Assembly: GCA_005791855.1 (NCBI GenBank)
Contig: SXUH01000154.1
Location: 1-8,086 of the forward strand
Direction of reading: 5' to 3'
Source: Bdellovibrionales bacterium
GTDB taxonomy: Bacteria > Bdellovibrionota > Bacteriovoracia > Bacteriovoracales > Bacteriovoracaceae
Length of the DNA stretch: 8,086 nt
The notes below the pieces were generated by a model. That model saw only the letters and a list, made by a program, of their open reading frames with translations. It was not told the DNA's origin and searched no databases. Of the stretch, positions 1-4,881 are shown piece by piece. Position 1 is the first letter of the stretch. Every line of letters begins with the position of its first letter. A program made the translations under genes and the position numbers.

Positions 1-1
1 C

Positions 2-541
2 GGATCTTCCCTCGCGGCCAACAACGTCGCGACCCTCGCCCTCATGAACACCAACACCGCCTCCGCCGTCGCCATGCTCACCTGGATGTTCCTGGAGTGC
101 CTCCGGGGCCGGAAGGTCTCGGCCCTCGGCGCCTGCATCGGAGCAGTGGTGGGCCTGGTCGGCATCACCCCGGGGGCCGGGTTCGTGAGCGTCGGGGCCT
201 CGATCCTGATCGGCTTCATCTCCGCCGTCGTCTCCAACCTCGCCCTCTCCCTGAAGCACCGGACCCGGATCGACGACACCCTCGACGTCTTCCCGTGCCA
301 CGGCCTGGGGGGGATCGTGGGGATGATCCTCACCGGCGTCTTCGCCAAGGACGTGGGCCTGATCTTCGGGGAGACCCACACCTTCCTCTACCACCTCGTC
401 GCCCTCGTGCTGGTGATGATCTACTGTTTCATCGGCTCCTACGCCATCTTCTACGTCTGCAACAAGATCAAAACCATCCGGGTGACGGCGGAAGAAGAAG
501 AGCGGGGCCTGGACCTCTCCGAGCACGGAGAGACCCTCTAG
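2..541 (+). CDS. amt: Ammonium transporter Amt, C-terminal part
   Basis: Partial gene cut by the window start; 179 residues and the TAG stop are visible. Amt/MEP/Rh proteins are trimeric inner-membrane channels that move ammonium or ammonia. The fragment carries the typical second half: an ANNVATLALMNTNTA helix, the GLVGITPGAGFVSV segment, then RIDDTLDVFPCHGLGGIVG, where the histidine coded at 299-301 matches the second pore histidine of the twin-His pair (H318 in E. coli AmtB). Two further hydrophobic helices follow. The cytoplasmic tail EEEERGLDLSEHGE is the conserved end that contacts P-II proteins in the family. No glnK-like P-II gene lies downstream; the partner, if any, would be upstream or elsewhere. 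Codons are almost all C/G-ending. Family assignment is very secure; the true start is not visible. Confidence 0.95.
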   Translation, partial: GSSLAANNVATLALMNTNTASAVAMLTWMFLECLRGRKVSALGACIGAVVGLVGITPGAGFVSVGASILIGFISAVVSNLALSLKHRTRIDDTLDVFPCHGLGGIVGMILTGVFAKDVGLIFGETHTFLYHLVALVLVMIYCFIGSYAIFYVCNKIKTIRVTAEEEERGLDLSEHGETL

Positions 542-546
542 CAGGG

Positions 547-569
547 GAGGGAAGCGCGGATCTTCCCTC
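547..569 (+). terminator. Hairpin just after the amt stop, weak terminator candidate
   Basis: An 8-bp perfect stem, GAGGGAAG (547-554) with CTTCCCTC (562-569), and a 7-nt loop start 6 nt after the amt stop codon. There is no proper T-run after it, only AAGTTTCTCC, so it may be a weak or Rho-assisted terminator, or one half of the switch-like structure described for 547-673. Confidence 0.3.
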
Positions 570-629
570 GAAGTTTCTCCTCTCCAGAGGCGAACGAGGC
601 CCTTCTCAGAGGCAAAATCGGTGTTTTTC

Positions 630-677
630 GAGGGAAAATCACAAAAAAATACGCAGAATTCGCATTTTCCCTCTCAT
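630..677 (+). terminator. 10-bp inverted repeat with trailing T-rich tract
   Basis: GAGGGAAAAT (630-639) is the perfect complement of ATTTTCCCTC (664-673), separated by 24 nt, and is followed by TCATTTT. This could be the real end of the amt transcript. The loop is long and half the stem is A/T, so stability is moderate. Its left arm can also pair with 563-570. Confidence 0.3.
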
Positions 678-706
678 TTTAGTTGAACATCGTGATTTTT
701 TTGTTG

Positions 707-722
707 AAGATAAAGTTATCTT
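707..722. promoter_or_regulatory. Palindromic operator candidate upstream of the SWIB gene
   Basis: AAGATAA (707-713) and TTATCTT (716-722) form a 7-bp inverted repeat with a 2-nt centre. It sits about 55 bp before the ATG and touches the putative -35 element at 722, a place where a dimeric regulator could act. The core AAGAT...ATCTT also occurs, with different spacing, in the palindrome at 3920-3936. Confidence 0.35.
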
Positions 723-751
723 TGAAGTTAGGAATAAACCGAACTTCTAAT
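722..751 (+). promoter_or_regulatory. Putative sigma-70-type promoter of the SWIB gene
   Basis: TTGAAG (722-727) and TCTAAT (746-751) are spaced by 18 nt. They match the vegetative consensus at 4/6 and 5/6 positions. Transcription would start near 758, leaving a short leader that contains the GGAGG ribosome binding site. The AT-rich context supports a promoter, but several alternative hexamers exist here. Confidence 0.35.
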
Positions 752-776
752 TGTTTTAATTTTATTGGAGGCAATC

Positions 777-1211
777 ATGGCCAAGAAAGCAACAAAAGCT
801 ACTAAGAAAACTGCAACGAAGAAAGCTCCAGCTAAGAAAGCTACAGCTAAGAAAGCGACTGCGAAGAAGGCAGCTCCGAAGAAAGCTACAGCTAAGAAAG
901 CAACTGCGAAGAAAGCCACGGCGAAGAAAGCTGCCGCTCCGAAGAAGGCCAAGTCCGCTCGGAAGCCGAACGCCGCTTTCATGAAGCCACTGACGGTCTC
1001 TTCTACCCTCGCAGAAGTCATCGGTTCCGCAGCTCTTCCTAGAACTGAAGTTGTGAAGAAAATCTGGGCTTACATCAAGAAGAACAACCTTCAGGATCCG
1101 AAGAACAAGAGAAACATCCTCGCGGACGACAAGCTCAAGGCCGTCTTCGGTGGGAAGTCTTCCGTTTCCATGTTCGAAATGACGAAACTCGTCTCCAAGC
1201 ACCTCTCTTAA
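777..1211 (+). CDS. Histone-H1-like lysine/alanine tail fused to a SWIB domain
   Basis: 144 residues. The ATG at 777 is chosen because GGAGG (767-771) lies 5 nt before it; an in-frame TTG at 765 would overlap that site. Residues 1-62 are a very basic low-complexity tail of AKKAT/AKKAA/PKKA units, like bacterial histone-H1-like proteins, and expected to bind DNA non-specifically. Residues about 65-143 match the SWIB/MDM2 fold (FMKPLTVSSTLAEVIG, LPRTEVVKKIWAYIKKNNLQDPKNKR, VSMFEMTKLVSKHL). In eukaryotes SWIB is part of chromatin remodellers; in bacteria it is best known in Chlamydia, alone or fused to TopA. A nucleoid role is likely but inferred. Codons favour GCT/GTT and A/T endings, unlike the neighbouring GC3-rich genes, which may indicate high expression. 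It forms its own transcription unit with a strong terminator. Confidence 0.9.
   Translation: MAKKATKATKKTATKKAPAKKATAKKATAKKAAPKKATAKKATAKKATAKKAAAPKKAKSARKPNAAFMKPLTVSSTLAEVIGSAALPRTEVVKKIWAYIKKNNLQDPKNKRNILADDKLKAVFGGKSSVSMFEMTKLVSKHLS
834..916 (+). repeat. 45-nt tandem duplication inside the lysine/alanine tail
   Basis: 834-871 and 879-916 are identical at 36 of 38 positions, offset by 45 nt, which is three five-residue units. The differences (G/A at 857/902 and 869/914) are silent. The tail therefore grew by in-frame tandem duplication, and its length is likely to vary between strains. Confidence 0.8.
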
Positions 1212-1223
1212 GCTTTTATTTAG

Positions 1224-1252
1224 AGAAGGCCCCCTTCAATGTGGGGCCTTTT
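1224..1252 (+). terminator. Intrinsic terminator of the SWIB gene
   Basis: AAGGCCCC (1226-1233) pairs perfectly with GGGGCCTT (1243-1250), with a 9-nt loop and additional A-T and G-T pairs at the base, followed by TTTTC. It begins 13 nt after the TAA stop. This is the clearest intrinsic terminator in the window. Confidence 0.85.
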
Positions 1253-1263
1253 CTATCTATCAT
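1235..1263 (+). promoter_or_regulatory. Putative leaderless promoter of the 2H phosphoesterase gene
   Basis: TATCAT (1258-1263) matches the -10 consensus at 5/6 positions and ends exactly 6 nt before the ATG at 1270, so transcription would start at or next to the start codon. A weak -35, TTCAAT (1235-1240), lies 17 nt upstream, inside the loop of the preceding terminator. No Shine-Dalgarno is present before 1270. Confidence 0.45.
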
Positions 1264-1269
1264 GGATTC

Positions 1270-1854
1270 ATGAGAATCCTCCTCGCCATCGACGCCCGCC
1301 AGTCCGCCATCGACCTCAAGGACCCGAACCTAAGAAAGCTCAAGACCAATCTCGAGAAGAAGCACATCGACTACAAGTACGCCGACCCCACCCAGTGGCA
1401 CATCCCCCTGAGCTTCGTCGGCGACATGGGCAGGGAGCGCTTCGCGCTGCTGGAGCAGCGGCTCCGGGACCTCGGTGAGACCCGGGGGCCCTTCGCGCTC
1501 AAGCTGGACGGGATCTGGGCCTACCCGAACCAGAACGAGGCCCGGCTCATCTGGATCGGGGTGCAGAACTCCCGGGAGCTGCGGGCCCTCCGGGAAGACG
1601 TCCTGGGCCAGCTAGAACCCTCGAGGTTGGCCCCGGAGGACTCCGGGAAGCCCCACCTGCCGCTTGTGCGTCTGCGGAACCATAAGAACGTCAGTGACCT
1701 GATCTCGCCGTACAAGAATACGAGCTTCGGCACCATCCTGGTGGAGAAGCTCGTGGTGTATGAGATGAGCTCGGGCGGGGCCTTTCCCATCTACAAGCTC
1801 CTGGGAGAGTACCCCCTGGGTACCGGGGCCGAGCTTGCTCCGGGAGCGCCGTAA
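1270..1854 (+). CDS. RNA 2',3'-cyclic phosphodiesterase-like 2H phosphoesterase (LigT/ThpR family)
   Basis: 194 residues, the usual size for LigT/ThpR proteins, which open 2',3'-cyclic phosphates on RNA and show RNA-ligase-like activity in vitro. Family marks: N-terminal MRILLAIDARQSAID (the strand normally reading RlFiAi), WHIPLSFVG at 43-51 with His44, KPHLPLVRL at 127-135 with His129, and a C-terminal GAFPIYKLLGEYPL strand. Both histidine motifs lack the Thr/Ser expected two residues after His: each reads His-x-Pro-Leu. Since both histidines remain, the fold is probably kept, but activity may be altered. The start at 1270 has no Shine-Dalgarno and probably gives a leaderless mRNA; an ATG at 1262 is out of frame. 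It looks monocistronic. Fold assignment is confident, the biochemical activity less so. Confidence 0.82.
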   Translation: MRILLAIDARQSAIDLKDPNLRKLKTNLEKKHIDYKYADPTQWHIPLSFVGDMGRERFALLEQRLRDLGETRGPFALKLDGIWAYPNQNEARLIWIGVQNSRELRALREDVLGQLEPSRLAPEDSGKPHLPLVRLRNHKNVSDLISPYKNTSFGTILVEKLVVYEMSSGGAFPIYKLLGEYPLGTGAELAPGAP

Positions 1855-1889
1855 GAAAGTTTAGGCGGTACAGGCCTGTACCACTTTCT
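1854..1889. repeat. 16-bp perfect palindrome nested in a second inverted repeat
   Basis: GGTACAGGCCTGTACC (1867-1882) is a perfect palindrome. It is framed by AGAAAGT (1854-1860) and ACTTTCT (1883-1889), which are complementary, with a 6-nt one-sided insert TTAGGC (1861-1866). As RNA it would be a bulged hairpin starting at the last base of the preceding stop codon. As DNA it could be an operator upstream of the promoter at 1901-1930. There is no T-run, so a standard terminator is less likely. Confidence 0.6.
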
Positions 1890-1900
1890 AACGGGGAAGC

Positions 1901-1930
1901 TTCTCACCGGGGCCCGTCTTCAACTATAGT
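1901..1930 (+). promoter_or_regulatory. Putative promoter of the exported protein gene at 1962
   Basis: TATAGT (1925-1930) is a good -10 element. TTCTCA (1901-1906) at 18-nt spacing is a moderate -35 (4/6). The transcript would start near 1937 and carry AAGGAG (1950-1955), 6 nt before the ATG. Confidence 0.45.
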
Positions 1931-1961
1931 GCCCACCTTCTCTCAAACCAAGGAGCACTTC

Positions 1962-2375
1962 ATGAAACAGCTACTCACAGCGGGCCTTCTCGTCATCTCC
2001 ACCCTGGCCCTGGGTCAGGACATCGTCGGTGGGTCCAACCCCCCGCGGGATCCCTTCCAGTTCGAACTCCTCACCATGAAGCAGACCTTTAACGGCGGGA
2101 GGTCCGCGAGGTTCAGCACCCCCCGAGGGCGGGACGCGTACCTCCACTGCCTCCAGGTCGACGGAGCGAGTAGCTTCGGCATCCACCACTACAACGCGCT
2201 CGACGAGAAAATCGTCTTCTCGTTCCGGAACCGGGCCGTCTGTAACACGATCCTCGCCTGCGGGATTAATCCCAGCCGGCGGAGCGGAATCAAGGTGACC
2301 GTTGACCGGACGACGAGGCTCATCGCACGGTTCGAGATCCCTAGTGAATGCGAACTGGATCCGTGGGCGAGGTAG
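1962..2375 (+). CDS. Small exported protein of unknown function
   Basis: 137 residues, no family recognised. The ATG at 1962 is chosen over an upstream GTG at 1929 because AAGGAG lies 6 nt before it and because it puts a classical signal peptide at the N-terminus: Lys at position 3, hydrophobic LLTAGLLVISTLAL, probable cleavage near residue 18 (LALG before QD). The mature protein has four cysteines (63, 94, 100, 130), an even number compatible with two disulphides in the periplasm or outside the cell. It is rich in beta-type stretches (KIVFSFRNRAV, GIKVTVDRTTRLIARFEI). It ends in a strong hairpin shared with the converging gene at 2414. Size, export signal and cysteine count resemble the three minus-strand neighbours, although no sequence identity is obvious by eye. 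Confidence 0.75.
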   Translation: MKQLLTAGLLVISTLALGQDIVGGSNPPRDPFQFELLTMKQTFNGGRSARFSTPRGRDAYLHCLQVDGASSFGIHHYNALDEKIVFSFRNRAVCNTILACGINPSRRSGIKVTVDRTTRLIARFEIPSECELDPWAR

Positions 2376-2378
2376 GAA

Positions 2379-2412
2379 CCGGCGGCGGAGGTGCCTAGCG
2401 CCGCCGGCCTTT
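2379..2412. terminator. Bidirectional GC-rich terminator between converging genes
   Basis: CCGGCGGCG (2379-2387) pairs perfectly with CGCCGCCGG (2399-2407) around an 11-nt loop, 3 nt after the stop of the plus-strand gene and 6 nt beyond the stop of the minus-strand gene. The T-tracts on both sides are short (CCTTTG; TTCCT on the other strand), so it may rely on stem strength. Confidence 0.65.
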
Positions 2413-2413
2413 G

Positions 2414-2884
2414 CTACCTATTGATCACGCACTGGTAGTCGTAGGCGTACGGGTCCCCGTGGACGGACCGCTGGCTTCGTCCGGCCGTGGTGTACTCGTA
2501 GCCGATGACCTGCTGCCGGTAGTTGGTCTTGATCGTCACCGAATCCTTCATCATGCCGTACGCTTCCCGCCGGAGCTGGCCCCAACTGAAGTAGTCCCGT
2601 GGAAGAGTGGAGAAGGTGAACTCGCCGCCGTTTCCGACCGGGTAGTTTGGCCACAGGTCGATGACGAGCTTGCGGTCGCCGCTCGGCGATCCCACGACCA
2701 CGTCCAAGCGGGAAACCACGCTGCGGTTGTTCGGGAGGACGGCGAAGTTCCGGATCAGGAGCTTGCACGGGGTCTTCCCGTCCTTGAAGAGGACCCCTTT
2801 GTAGGTCCGGTTTATGCCGACGGAGTAGTCGGACTGGGCGAACGCAAGGTTCGTGGCCGCGAGGATGAAGAAAAGCAGTTTAAT
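2414..2884 (-). CDS. Small exported protein of unknown function, apparent ATT start codon
   Basis: 156 residues if translation starts at ATT (2884-2882). The first usual start codon in frame is GTG at 2719, which would remove 55 residues, including a perfect signal peptide: KLLFFILAATNLAFA followed by Q, with AFA as cleavage site. The ATT is preceded by AAGGAG (2891-2896) at 6-nt spacing, the same signal as the ATG of the gene at 1962, and is followed by AAA CTG CTT as in an ordinary exported protein. Upstream in-frame codons include no ATG, GTG or TTG nearby. The mature part has cysteines at 40 and 152 and aromatic-rich segments such as LWPNYPVGN and GYEYTT. No family recognised. The alternatives are an ATG-to-ATT mutation that lowers or kills expression, or a sequencing error. 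Confidence 0.65.
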   Translation of the reverse strand: MKLLFFILAATNLAFAQSDYSVGINRTYKGVLFKDGKTPCKLLIRNFAVLPNNRSVVSRLDVVVGSPSGDRKLVIDLWPNYPVGNGGEFTFSTLPRDYFSWGQLRREAYGMMKDSVTIKTNYRQQVIGYEYTTAGRSQRSVHGDPYAYDYQCVINR

Positions 2885-2916
2885 GGTGGGCTCCTTAGGA
2901 AAAGTGGATGGCCCGC

Positions 2917-2922
2917 ATTCTA
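2917..2922 (-). promoter_or_regulatory. Putative -10 element for the ATT-start gene
   Basis: On the minus strand TAGAAT lies 32 nt upstream of the ATT start, giving a leader of about 26 nt that contains the AAGGAG site. No convincing -35 is visible at 16-18 nt spacing. Confidence 0.3.
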
Positions 2923-3026
2923 CTCAAGGCGGGTCCGGCCGGGAGGAGCGTTTGTAAAAAAGTGACGGTCCGGATGGAGATAGTGCGTCGGCCCCTGACG
3001 CATAAGTGGCTAAAGACGGGAAGAGC

Positions 3027-3058
3027 GCCGTCCGCGGAAGAGGGCCTCCGCGGACGGC
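3027..3058 (-). terminator. 12-bp GC hairpin downstream of the minus-strand operon
   Basis: GCCGTCCGCGGA (3027-3038) pairs perfectly with TCCGCGGACGGC (3047-3058) around an 8-nt loop, 10 nt past the stop of the gene at 3069-3392. The sequence after it on the minus strand is GCTCTTCCCGTCTTT, a broken T-tract. It is most probably the end of the 3843-to-3069 operon. Confidence 0.65.
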
Positions 3059-3068
3059 TCAAGGAAGT

Positions 3069-3392
3069 TTATCGGATGCAGCCGCGGCCAGTGATCTCAA
3101 CCCCGGCGAGCTTCGGGCACGCGCCCGGGTACGGGTTGGAGACGTAGACCACGCGGGCGGTGACGTAGCAGCCGTTGGTCGAAGCGAGCTGGTACCCGTT
3201 GTTGGTCACGGACACGGACTTGATGTCCTTGGCGCCGAGTCTTCGGAACGTGTCGAGGACCTCGCGGGAGTTCATCACGGCGATGTACTGGGCGGGCTGG
3301 ATGTAGGTAGCGTCCGGCGGGAGAGAACAGGCCTTGGCCTGGTTGGCGGAGGCGATGGCGAAGAGAGCGAAGAGGAAGAAGGCGACTTTCAT
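3069..3392 (-). CDS. Small exported cysteine-containing protein of unknown function
   Basis: 107 residues. The start is supported by AAAGGA (3398-3403) 5 nt before the ATG. A signal peptide is clear: MKVAFFLFALFAIASA, cleavage after ASA (residue 16) or after AKA (residue 21). Cys22 is not in a lipobox (no Leu at -3, Lys at -2), so a lipoprotein is unlikely. The mature form is only about 85-90 residues with four cysteines (22, 75, 92, 105), suggesting a compact disulphide-bonded fold. No known domain recognised. It lies 31 nt behind the gene at 3424-3843 on the same strand, so the two are probably co-transcribed; its own ribosome binding site is present. Confidence 0.75.
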   Translation of the reverse strand: MKVAFFLFALFAIASANQAKACSLPPDATYIQPAQYIAVMNSREVLDTFRRLGAKDIKSVSVTNNGYQLASTNGCYVTARVVYVSNPYPGACPKLAGVEITGRGCIR

Positions 3393-3423
3393 ATGAATCC
3401 TTTGGTGGTGGTGACGGTGGTTT

Positions 3424-3843
3424 TTAGTTTCTCGCAGAGCCCACGAAGTGGAGCGGCTTCAGGACGATGTCCCGGCCTTCGTATGGAACGTAGACGTCGA
3501 CGAACTGGACCGGAGCTTGGACACAGCGAGCGGCCATGGAAGCTCGGTTGGTGACGTTCACCGCGCCGAAGGAGAGGACCGGCTTGCGGTCGATCTCGTC
3601 GAAGCTAGAGAAGAAGCCGCCGAGGCGGTCGACGCACCCGCGGAGGGTGACCTTGATCCGCACCTGGGAACCGTAGGCCATGCAGGACATTTGGCCCGGG
3701 ACCTTCGGACAGCGAGGCTGGATGGAGACGATCTCGGCGCGGGCGCCGGAGAGGCTCATGTCGCCGTTCTGGATCGGGGTGAAGGTGTCGGCGAAGGCCG
3801 CGTGGCTTGCGACGAGGACGACGAGGCTTAGGAACTTTTTCAT
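3424..3843 (-). CDS. Small exported protein of unknown function, first gene of a two-gene operon
   Basis: 139 residues. GGAG lies 5 nt before the ATG (CTGGAG then TTCTT on the minus strand). The signal peptide MKKFLSLVVLVASHAAFA ends in AFA before Asp19. Four cysteines (45, 54, 70, 107) are in the mature part; the segment RCPKVPGQMSC followed by a strand VRIKVTLRGC suggests a disulphide-stabilised beta fold. No family recognised. The gene is divergent from the LysR-type regulator at 3936 with 92 bp between start codons, the usual layout for a LysR regulator and its target, so control by that protein is plausible but not shown. The next gene on the strand starts 31 nt after its stop. Confidence 0.75.
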   Translation of the reverse strand: MKKFLSLVVLVASHAAFADTFTPIQNGDMSLSGARAEIVSIQPRCPKVPGQMSCMAYGSQVRIKVTLRGCVDRLGGFFSSFDEIDRKPVLSFGAVNVTNRASMAARCVQAPVQFVDVYVPYEGRDIVLKPLHFVGSARN

Positions 3844-3888
3844 AAGAACTCCAGGTTAAATACGTGATTGTGTTTGCGCGAAAGTAGA

Positions 3889-3902
3889 TCAATTAAGATT
3901 GA
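3889..3902. promoter_or_regulatory. Inverted repeat in the LysR/target intergenic region
   Basis: TCAAT (3889-3893) and ATTGA (3898-3902) form a short interrupted dyad of the size of a LysR-type binding site, midway between the divergent genes. With 5-bp arms it is suggestive only; AT-rich sequence makes chance dyads common. Confidence 0.3.
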
Positions 3903-3919
3903 AAATCAAAATAAACGTG

Positions 3920-3936
3920 TTAAAGATGATCTTTAA
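3920..3936. promoter_or_regulatory. Perfect 17-bp palindrome overlapping the LysR gene start, autoregulatory site candidate
   Basis: TTAAAGATGATCTTTAA has 8-bp perfect arms around one central G, and its last base is the A of the ATG at 3936. A dimer bound here would block initiation of the regulator gene. LysR-type regulators commonly repress their own genes from the shared intergenic region. Confidence 0.45.
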
Positions 3937-4850
3937 TGAGATTAAATAATCTTGACCTCAACAAGCTTAAGTGTTTCCAGGCCGTGGCCGAAAAAAACAG
4001 CCTCCTCGAGGGCGCAAGGGTCCTGAATCTGACGCCGTCGGCGGTCTACCAATCCATAAAACGTCTTGAGGATGACATCAAACGACACCTCTTCTTCCGT
4101 GCGGGGAAGAAGTACGTCCTGACCGAAGACGGCCGGTCCCTGCAGCAGCTCTACGAGCGCTTCCTCTGGGACTTCAGCGAGTTCCAGGCCCTCTCCCATC
4201 CGGCGAGCGAGGTCCTCGAGGGGGACGTCCGCGTAGGGCTGCCCCTGAACTTCTCCAAGTCCGTCTTCATGCCCGTCCTCCGGCGCTTCCACGAGGAGCA
4301 CCCGCAGGTGCGGTTCCACCTGACCATCGCCGAGTCCCGGCGGCTCGTGAGCCAGATCACCGCCTTCGAACTGGACTTCGCCATCACCGACGACTCGATC
4401 CCGGCCGAGTTCCTGCCGAAGGTCTCGAAGAAGGAAGTCTTCCGGGAGGAGCTGGTGCTGGTGTGTTCGACGGGCTTCCTCGAGGCCCACCGGGAGGAGC
4501 TCTCGAGCATCAAGACCATGAAGGACCTCCCGCACCTGGACTACTCGAAGAACCTCCCGCTGGTCCAGCGCTGGTACAAGCTCCACTACAAGCGGCAGGT
4601 GAAGGTCGCCGGGAGCCACGTCATCGACAACGTGGAGACCATGGTCTGCGCCCTCCGGGAGGGCCTGGGCCTCGGGGTGATCCCCCGGGATCTCCTCGCC
4701 TCGGCGACCCTCGCCGGCGAGCTGCATGTCCTCGCGCCGAAGTCGGGAACCCTCCGCAACCAGCTCTTCCTGGTGCAGGAGGAGAACTACATCAACAACA
4801 CGGTGATGAAGAAGTTCCTCCAGCATTTGAGTCAGGCTTTGCGGGCTTGA
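3936..4850 (+). CDS. LysR-type transcriptional regulator
   Basis: 304 residues, typical LTTR length. The N-terminal winged helix-turn-helix is at about 7-66: LNKLKCFQAVAEKNSLLEGARVLNLTPSAVYQSIKRLEDDIKRHLFFR, with LTEDG after it. Two points differ from the common pattern: Tyr replaces the usual Ser in TPSAVS, and Lys replaces the Gly before the LF motif. Residues about 92-300 form the effector-binding domain (VRVGLPLNFSKSVFMPVLRRFHEEHPQVRFHL, DFAITDD, GLGLGVIP). Alanine or glycine runs typical of the AA..L segment are weak, so it is a divergent member. No Shine-Dalgarno precedes the ATG. The divergent neighbour (3843 downward) encodes a small exported protein and is the first candidate target. 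The effector cannot be predicted from the sequence. The stop codon overlaps the -35 of the next gene. Confidence 0.92.
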   Translation: MRLNNLDLNKLKCFQAVAEKNSLLEGARVLNLTPSAVYQSIKRLEDDIKRHLFFRAGKKYVLTEDGRSLQQLYERFLWDFSEFQALSHPASEVLEGDVRVGLPLNFSKSVFMPVLRRFHEEHPQVRFHLTIAESRRLVSQITAFELDFAITDDSIPAEFLPKVSKKEVFREELVLVCSTGFLEAHREELSSIKTMKDLPHLDYSKNLPLVQRWYKLHYKRQVKVAGSHVIDNVETMVCALREGLGLGVIPRDLLASATLAGELHVLAPKSGTLRNQLFLVQEENYINNTVMKKFLQHLSQALRA

Positions 4851-4875
4851 ACTTCGCCGGCGTACTCCCTAGAAT
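4847..4875 (+). promoter_or_regulatory. Leaderless promoter of the KOW/zinc-ribbon gene
   Basis: TTGAAC (4847-4852), 17 nt, TAGAAT (4870-4875), then 6 nt to the ATG at 4882. Both elements fit the vegetative consensus (4/6 and 5/6) at ideal spacing, so the mRNA should begin at or within a base or two of the start codon. The -35 overlaps the TGA stop of the LysR gene. No Shine-Dalgarno is present. Confidence 0.6.
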
Positions 4876-4881
4876 TACCCT

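Noticed and set aside
1..570. 14-bp direct repeat CGGATCTTCCCTCG at 1-14 and 557-570
   Set aside because: The first copy is ordinary amt coding sequence. A single 14-mer repeat is within chance for this length and no insertion element lies between the copies.
97..750. 217-codon plus-strand ORF overlapping amt
   Set aside because: Arg/Pro/Gly-rich shadow frame of amt running into the intergenic region.
728..764. The string NKIKTIR appears both in the Amt C-terminus and in the antisense frame before the SWIB gene
   Set aside because: The underlying DNA differs and the second copy is in non-coding AT-rich sequence; coincidence.
834..916. Regular repeats that could suggest a CRISPR array
   Set aside because: The units are contiguous, in frame and code for a lysine/alanine tail; there are no unique spacers.
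728..1021. Minus-strand ORF of 97 codons with repeated Phe-Ala-Val, looking like a membrane protein
   Set aside because: It is the complement of the AAGAAAGCT repeats of the SWIB gene tail; the hydrophobic pattern follows from reversing lysine/alanine codons. No start signal of its own.
2411..2965. 184-codon plus-strand ORF opposite the ATT-start gene
   Set aside because: No ribosome binding site or signal peptide; the minus frame has both and a coherent protein.
3601..3892. Minus-strand ORF in another frame over the start of the exported protein gene
   Set aside because: Arg/Pro-rich shadow; the neighbouring frame has a Shine-Dalgarno and a signal peptide.
3942..4826. 294-codon minus-strand ORF opposite the LysR gene
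   Set aside because: It is a mirror frame caused by high GC3 bias; its translation is low-complexity Glu/Leu/Val-rich with no domain, while the plus frame is a clear LysR protein.
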